Origin: an uncultured Prevotella sp.
GTDB lineage: Bacteria > Bacteroidota > Bacteroidia > Bacteroidales > Bacteroidaceae
Assembly: GCA_934229335.1 (NCBI GenBank)
Contig: CAKQDQ010000087.1
Coordinates: 1 to 10,502, forward strand
Length of the DNA: 10,502 bases
Reading direction: 5' to 3'
This document shows positions 7,497-10,502 of the stretch, one piece after another; within the stretch, counting starts at the first letter, position 1, and every line of letters begins with the position of its first letter. The notes beneath the pieces are model-generated. The model was not told the origin of the DNA and made no database searches. It saw only the letters and a program-made list of their open reading frames with translations. A program made the position numbers and the translations under genes.

Positions 7497-9020
7497 ATGT
7501 CAATAATAGTAATAGCTATAGTAATCTTCGTCATCATAACGCAGGTTGTTTTCTTTATAAAGAACCTGCGTAGGATGAACGAATTTAGGGAAATATTCCA
7601 AGAATACCCTTCAGCGTATGGTATAGATAAAGGAGGTACAGGGTTAGTGTGTGGTATAACTGGTGAAGGTAACGATATCTTTAATTCCATAAAAGTTTCC
7701 ATCAACAAATATTTGGGAAATAACACCGGCTCCGTCATTGATTTCTCGCTGCTGAAGGATGCCGTTGACAGACACTGCGACGCTGTAGAGGATGATATCA
7801 ACACTCTGACGCCTGTGCCGCTATACTGCGGTCTGGCAGGAACCATGGCAGGCGTCATCGTTGGCTTAGGCTCACTGCTTACTACTGGCAGCATCAGCGG
7901 TTTGCTGACTACAGGCAATGCTAACTTCACAGCCGCCGCAACAGGTGTTAACGACCTCTTGGCTGGTGTGGCATGGGCAATGGTAGCAAGTATATGCGGT
8001 ATTCTGTTAACTACCATCGCCTCCTTATTATTCAAAAAAAGCAAGCAGGAGGAAGAGGCACGCAAAAACACTTTCTTGGCATGGATGCAGTCAAGGCTAC
8101 TGCCTGAATTGCCATCGGACACATCGCAAGCACTCACGGCGTTAGCGAAAAACCTTAATAGGTTCAACAACACTTTCTCTACCAATGTTGCTACCTTGGG
8201 AAGAACTTTAGACAAGGTAAACGATGCATACAAAACCAGTGCTAAGGTGGTAGAGAGTGTTCAAAGGATGGACTTCATGAAGATGGCTGAGGCTAACGTT
8301 AGGGTGTTGACGGAGTTTCAGAACTGCTCCGACCAACTTGAAGCGTTCATGGAGAACCTTGACGCTATGCAAGACTTTATACCTTTGTTCCAACAAGAGT
8401 CTGAACGCTTGCAGGTGCTTGAGAGCATTAGAGACTACTTTGACCGCCACAAAGGAGAGGTGGTGAAGGACACGGCTGATACCGACAAGGCATTGAAAGA
8501 CGCCCTGCAATCAATGAAAGAAGGTACTACAAGCAATATCAACGAACTGAACACCGCACTCGTAAAGCAAGCAGAAGACTTTAAGAAGATAGTAGAAGAA
8601 GAGAAGTCATCTTTCGAAAAGCTAAACAAGGAGATACAACAGCAGTTTACAGACCAGATGCGACAGTTGCCAACGGTAGCGTCACGTCTATCACAAATCG
8701 CGGAGATTCCTTCACAACTCGATAAACTCATTGCAAGGATGGAGAAGTCCAACGCAAGCATGGTGAAAGAGGTGAAGGAGTATGTAGAGGGCATACCCGT
8801 GGCAGGCAACGGTGGCGGAAATGTCACGAGAACGTTCCCACAGTGGATGAAGTGGGTGATTGTGGTGTCGCTGATATTGATAGCCATCGCAAGCATGAAG
8901 AATGCCTTTTTTAATACTAACGCTATTAGCGAGCCTGAAAATACAGACTGGGCGGAAGTTGATACGGTTGACACAGCGTGTGTAGACACTGTGTGGGCAG
9001 ACACAATACCTTTTAATTAA
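7497..9020 (+). CDS. MotA/TolQ/ExbB-family proton-channel protein, ZorA-like
   Basis: A 507-residue membrane protein. Hydrophobic helices are at about residues 2-22, 107-128 and 152-179, the arrangement of TolQ/ExbB/ZorA. Helix 2 contains CGLAGTMAGVIVGL (111-124), the family's GLLGTVxGM-like motif. Helix 3 contains GVAWAMVASICGILLTT (157-173), with the small residues and threonines that line the ion channel. After it comes a long charged, mostly helical region (about 185-430), like the cytoplasmic tail of ZorA. Unusually, a fourth helix follows at 451-468, then an acidic tail rich in Asp-Thr pairs (480-504). In this family five such subunits surround a dimer of the MotB/TolR/ZorB partner and use ion flow to rotate or pull. 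The partner is the next gene, 3 bases downstream. The start at 7497 lies 2 bases after the previous stop and gives the full first helix. The family assignment is firm; ZorA is the closest architecture by tail length, not a proven orthologue. Confidence 0.87.
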   Translation: MSIIVIAIVIFVIITQVVFFIKNLRRMNEFREIFQEYPSAYGIDKGGTGLVCGITGEGNDIFNSIKVSINKYLGNNTGSVIDFSLLKDAVDRHCDAVEDDINTLTPVPLYCGLAGTMAGVIVGLGSLLTTGSISGLLTTGNANFTAAATGVNDLLAGVAWAMVASICGILLTTIASLLFKKSKQEEEARKNTFLAWMQSRLLPELPSDTSQALTALAKNLNRFNNTFSTNVATLGRTLDKVNDAYKTSAKVVESVQRMDFMKMAEANVRVLTEFQNCSDQLEAFMENLDAMQDFIPLFQQESERLQVLESIRDYFDRHKGEVVKDTADTDKALKDALQSMKEGTTSNINELNTALVKQAEDFKKIVEEEKSSFEKLNKEIQQQFTDQMRQLPTVASRLSQIAEIPSQLDKLIARMEKSNASMVKEVKEYVEGIPVAGNGGGNVTRTFPQWMKWVIVVSLILIAIASMKNAFFNTNAISEPENTDWAEVDTVDTACVDTVWADTIPFN

Positions 9021-9023
9021 CCT

Positions 9024-9692
9024 ATGGCAGCAAAGAAAGAATCCTTTTTCTGGACAAGTTACTCTGACTTGATGACCAGCCTGTTCTTCATCATGCTGAC
9101 TCTCTTCATACTTGTCATCGTATTGCTCCACAAACGAATGGAGGCGACAGAGAGGCAACTGGAAGATATAAAGAAAGTGGAGGCTTCGACAAGAGAGCTT
9201 GAAAAGTCGGGTAGTTTTAACTATAAACCAGAGTATAAGAAGTACGTACTTAACGTCACTACATTCTTTGAGGAGACGAAGTATAAACTCGAAGACTTGC
9301 AGACTGACACTCGTGCACTACAAAGCGCAGGACAGGAGATACAGCAGTTCCTTAAAAGAAATGAGGCTAACCAATACCTTATGATAATAGAGGGACAGGC
9401 ATCACGCAACTCTGAGAGGCAAACAGACTCTAACTACTTCTGGAGTTTTGAGAGGGCCTTGACGCTGATGAAGTTCTGGAAAGACGTATGCCACATAGAC
9501 TTCGGCTTAAACTGCGAGATACAGATAGCTGGAAGCGGTGACGGTAGGTACAACTTCGGATATACGAAAGGCGACGGCACAACGCAGTTCTTTAAGCACG
9601 ACGCCACCCTCATGCGTGAAAAAGAGGAAAGGCTTAACCAAAGATTCATTATACACATCATACCTAAGAACATCATTGAGAATGGTAAGTAA
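9024..9692 (+). CDS. MotB/ZorB-like stator partner with OmpA-like domain
   Basis: A 222-residue protein. The short cytoplasmic N-terminus (1-12) leads into SYSDLMTSLFFIMLTLF (12-28), a MotB/ZorB-type single helix (about 15-36) with Asp15 in the position of the ion-carrying aspartate. Residues 37-110 are charged and helical, a probable linker. The C-terminal part (about 118-215) resembles an OmpA/MotB peptidoglycan-binding domain: IIEG (121-124), SFERAL (141-146) matching the LSxxRA helix, GSGDG (170-174), and NQRFIIHI (205-212) matching the NRRVxI strand. It should be anchored in the cell wall with its helix inside the pentameric channel made by the preceding protein. The next gene overlaps its last 11 bases. 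An insert between the glycine motif and the NQRF strand makes the OmpA domain slightly divergent. The motor-pair role is well supported; what it drives is unknown. Confidence 0.87.
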   Translation: MAAKKESFFWTSYSDLMTSLFFIMLTLFILVIVLLHKRMEATERQLEDIKKVEASTRELEKSGSFNYKPEYKKYVLNVTTFFEETKYKLEDLQTDTRALQSAGQEIQQFLKRNEANQYLMIIEGQASRNSERQTDSNYFWSFERALTLMKFWKDVCHIDFGLNCEIQIAGSGDGRYNFGYTKGDGTTQFFKHDATLMREKEERLNQRFIIHIIPKNIIENGK

Positions 9693-10239
9693 TAACACAC
9701 TAAAAGTATTGCTGCTGTGCGCCACGTTTGGCTTACTGACAGGCTCATGCGCCCATAAGTCAGGATTAAAAGGCAAACAACGCTCAAGCAGAAGTGTGAC
9801 AACGAGCAACGACAACGCATCGCCATCAAGCAGGACCGAGCGAAAGATTGGCAGTCACACCAAGGTGGCGATGCGCAAGGAAGGCGGAGTGTACCTCGTG
9901 CCAGTAACAGTAAACGGTCTGAACCTTGAGTTCATATTTGACACTGGAGCGTCAAGCATCAGCATCTCTGTTGCCGAAGCCACCGTTATGGCTCGACAGG
10001 GACACATAACGAGCGACGACATCGTAGGGCAAGCACAGTTTGCCGACGCTACAGGCAGCGTGTCCGTAGGCACAGTAGTGATGCTACGCAGCGTGCAGAT
10101 AGGCGACATTACACTTGAAAACGTTGAGGCGACAGTGGTTGACAACATTAACGCCCCCCTTCTGCTTGGACAGACGGCACTGGCAAAGTTCGGTAAGGTG
10201 ACAATAGACTATAACTCTAATACGATAGAGTTTAACTAA
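9682..10239 (+). CDS. Retropepsin-like aspartic protease lipoprotein
   Basis: A 185-residue protein when started at ATG 9682, which overlaps the preceding gene by 11 bases. An upstream ATG at 9538 is in frame but would lie deep inside the motor gene and hide the signal peptide, so it is rejected. Residues 1-23 form a lipoprotein signal (hydrophobic core ending LLTGSC, Cys23). A Ser/Arg/Lys-rich linker (24-60) follows, then a single retropepsin-type domain (about 62-185). The catalytic motif is FDTGAS (86-91, Asp87). The conserved closing motif LLGQTALAKFG (161-171) and a final strand VTIDYNSNTIEF (173-184) match clan AA single-domain proteases. Such proteases act as homodimers, each giving one aspartate. 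The active domain would be held on the periplasmic or outer face by its lipid. Being last in the operon it may process another component, but no substrate is visible. The fold is clear; activity is not shown by sequence. Confidence 0.87.
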   Translation: MVSNNTLKVLLLCATFGLLTGSCAHKSGLKGKQRSSRSVTTSNDNASPSSRTERKIGSHTKVAMRKEGGVYLVPVTVNGLNLEFIFDTGASSISISVAEATVMARQGHITSDDIVGQAQFADATGSVSVGTVVMLRSVQIGDITLENVEATVVDNINAPLLLGQTALAKFGKVTIDYNSNTIEFN

Positions 10240-10280
10240 AGGGGTATGTTTAGTGACGGTAAATAAGTAATATTAAAAAA

Positions 10281-10502
10281 TCATTCAATCAGTCCCGTTA
10301 TCTCGTCTGCCGACATTCCTGTTATCTTCATGATGTCGTAAACAGACATGCCGCTTGCTTTCATCTTTGCCGCAATTTCACGGGTTCGCTTCTTTTCGCC
10401 TTCTGCCAATCCTTCTGCTCTGCCTTCTGCTCTGCCTTCCTCAAACTTTTTCTTCTCGGCTGTCTTGATGGCGTTGACTATATCGCGGTAGGCGTTGACG
10501 CT
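10281..10502 (-). CDS. Rpn-family PD-(D/E)XK nuclease/transposase, C-terminal part only
   Basis: Reading the minus strand from the window edge gives 73 residues ending at TGA (10283-10281); the N-terminal catalytic part lies beyond the window. The visible part is a charged helical region with AEKKKFEEGRAEGRAEG (residues 15-31), followed by the small helix-turn-helix-like ending MKASGMSVYDIMKITGMS (48-65) and EIT (67-69). This tail is characteristic of the Rpn recombination-promoting nuclease group, often annotated as PD-(D/E)XK nuclease family transposase, which is abundant in Bacteroidota. The gene is convergent with the eight-gene run, with only 41 bases between stops. That gap (10240-10280) shows no clear terminator hairpin. 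Rpn genes are common in accessory regions, so this marks an operon edge more than a functional partner. Confidence 0.75.
   Translation of the reverse strand, partial: SVNAYRDIVNAIKTAEKKKFEEGRAEGRAEGLAEGEKKRTREIAAKMKASGMSVYDIMKITGMSADEITGLIE
10399..10440. repeat. 12-bp tandem repeat in the Rpn-like gene
   Basis: CCTTCTGCTCTG occurs twice in perfect tandem (10411-10422 and 10423-10434), flanked by a diverged copy (10399-10410) and a partial copy (10435-10440). On the coding minus strand each unit encodes four residues of the Ala-Glu-Gly-Arg repeat. Since 12 is a multiple of three, copy-number change would lengthen or shorten the helical linker without a frameshift. Confidence 0.8.

Noticed and set aside
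7469..8233. 254-residue open frame on the minus strand
   Set aside because: It is antisense to the ZorA-like channel region, whose family motifs are clear on the plus strand; the antisense translation has no recognisable motif.
8435..9004. 189-residue open frame on the minus strand
   Set aside because: It is antisense to the coiled-coil tail and fourth helix of the ZorA-like gene and has only low-complexity Ser/Phe content.
9538..9681. Upstream in-frame ATG that would lengthen the aspartic protease by 48 residues
   Set aside because: It lies within the MotB-like gene, the added residues look like a shadow translation, and the ATG at 9682 gives an exact lipoprotein signal peptide.
10240..10280. 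Bidirectional terminator between the convergent genes
   Set aside because: No GC-rich stem is present; only a short TAATATTA palindrome followed by A residues, too weak to call.

Overview
The window is a moderately AT-rich bacterial segment that looks like Bacteroidota, probably Bacteroidales (Prevotella/Bacteroides-like). The reasons are lipoprotein signal peptides ending in ASC/GSC, start codons without clear Shine-Dalgarno sequences, heavy use of ATA and AGA codons, and a flanking Rpn-type PD-(D/E)XK nuclease gene with the GRAEG-rich tail common in that phylum. This placement is inference from sequence style, not from a marker gene.

Almost the whole window (about 1-10239, + strand) is one tightly packed run of eight genes. 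In order they are: (1) a membrane-anchored or lipoprotein vWA-like protein cut or disrupted at its 5' end beside a 10-G tract; (2) a small three-helix membrane protein; (3) a tubulin/FtsZ-fold GTPase-like protein; (4) a 1138-residue protein whose C-terminal half is an actin/Hsp70-fold ATPase; (5) a putative lipoprotein with coiled coils, an internal membrane helix and a C-terminal domain; (6) a MotA/TolQ/ExbB-ZorA-like channel protein with a long coiled-coil tail; (7) a MotB/ZorB-like partner with the membrane aspartate and an OmpA-like domain; (8) a retropepsin-like aspartic protease lipoprotein. Gaps are 5, 25, 75, 0, 2 and 3 bases, and the last pair overlaps by 11 bases, so this is very probably one operon. 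The only notable gap, between genes 3 and 4, carries a perfect 10-bp inverted repeat.

The gene content suggests an envelope-spanning machine. Genes 6 and 7 would form an ion-driven inner-membrane motor anchored to peptidoglycan. Two cytoskeletal-fold NTPases (genes 3 and 4) sit in the cytoplasm, gene 2 lies in the membrane, and vWA, coiled-coil and protease parts (genes 1, 5 and 8) work on the periplasmic or lipid-anchored side. ZorA/ZorB of the Zorya anti-phage system is the nearest named relative of the motor pair, but none of Zorya's DNA-acting effectors is seen here. I know of no described system with this set of parts; a defence or envelope-stress role is inference. At the right end (10281-10502, - strand) a convergent gene is the 3' end of an Rpn-family nuclease/transposase. 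No RNA genes, CRISPR arrays or IS ends were seen.
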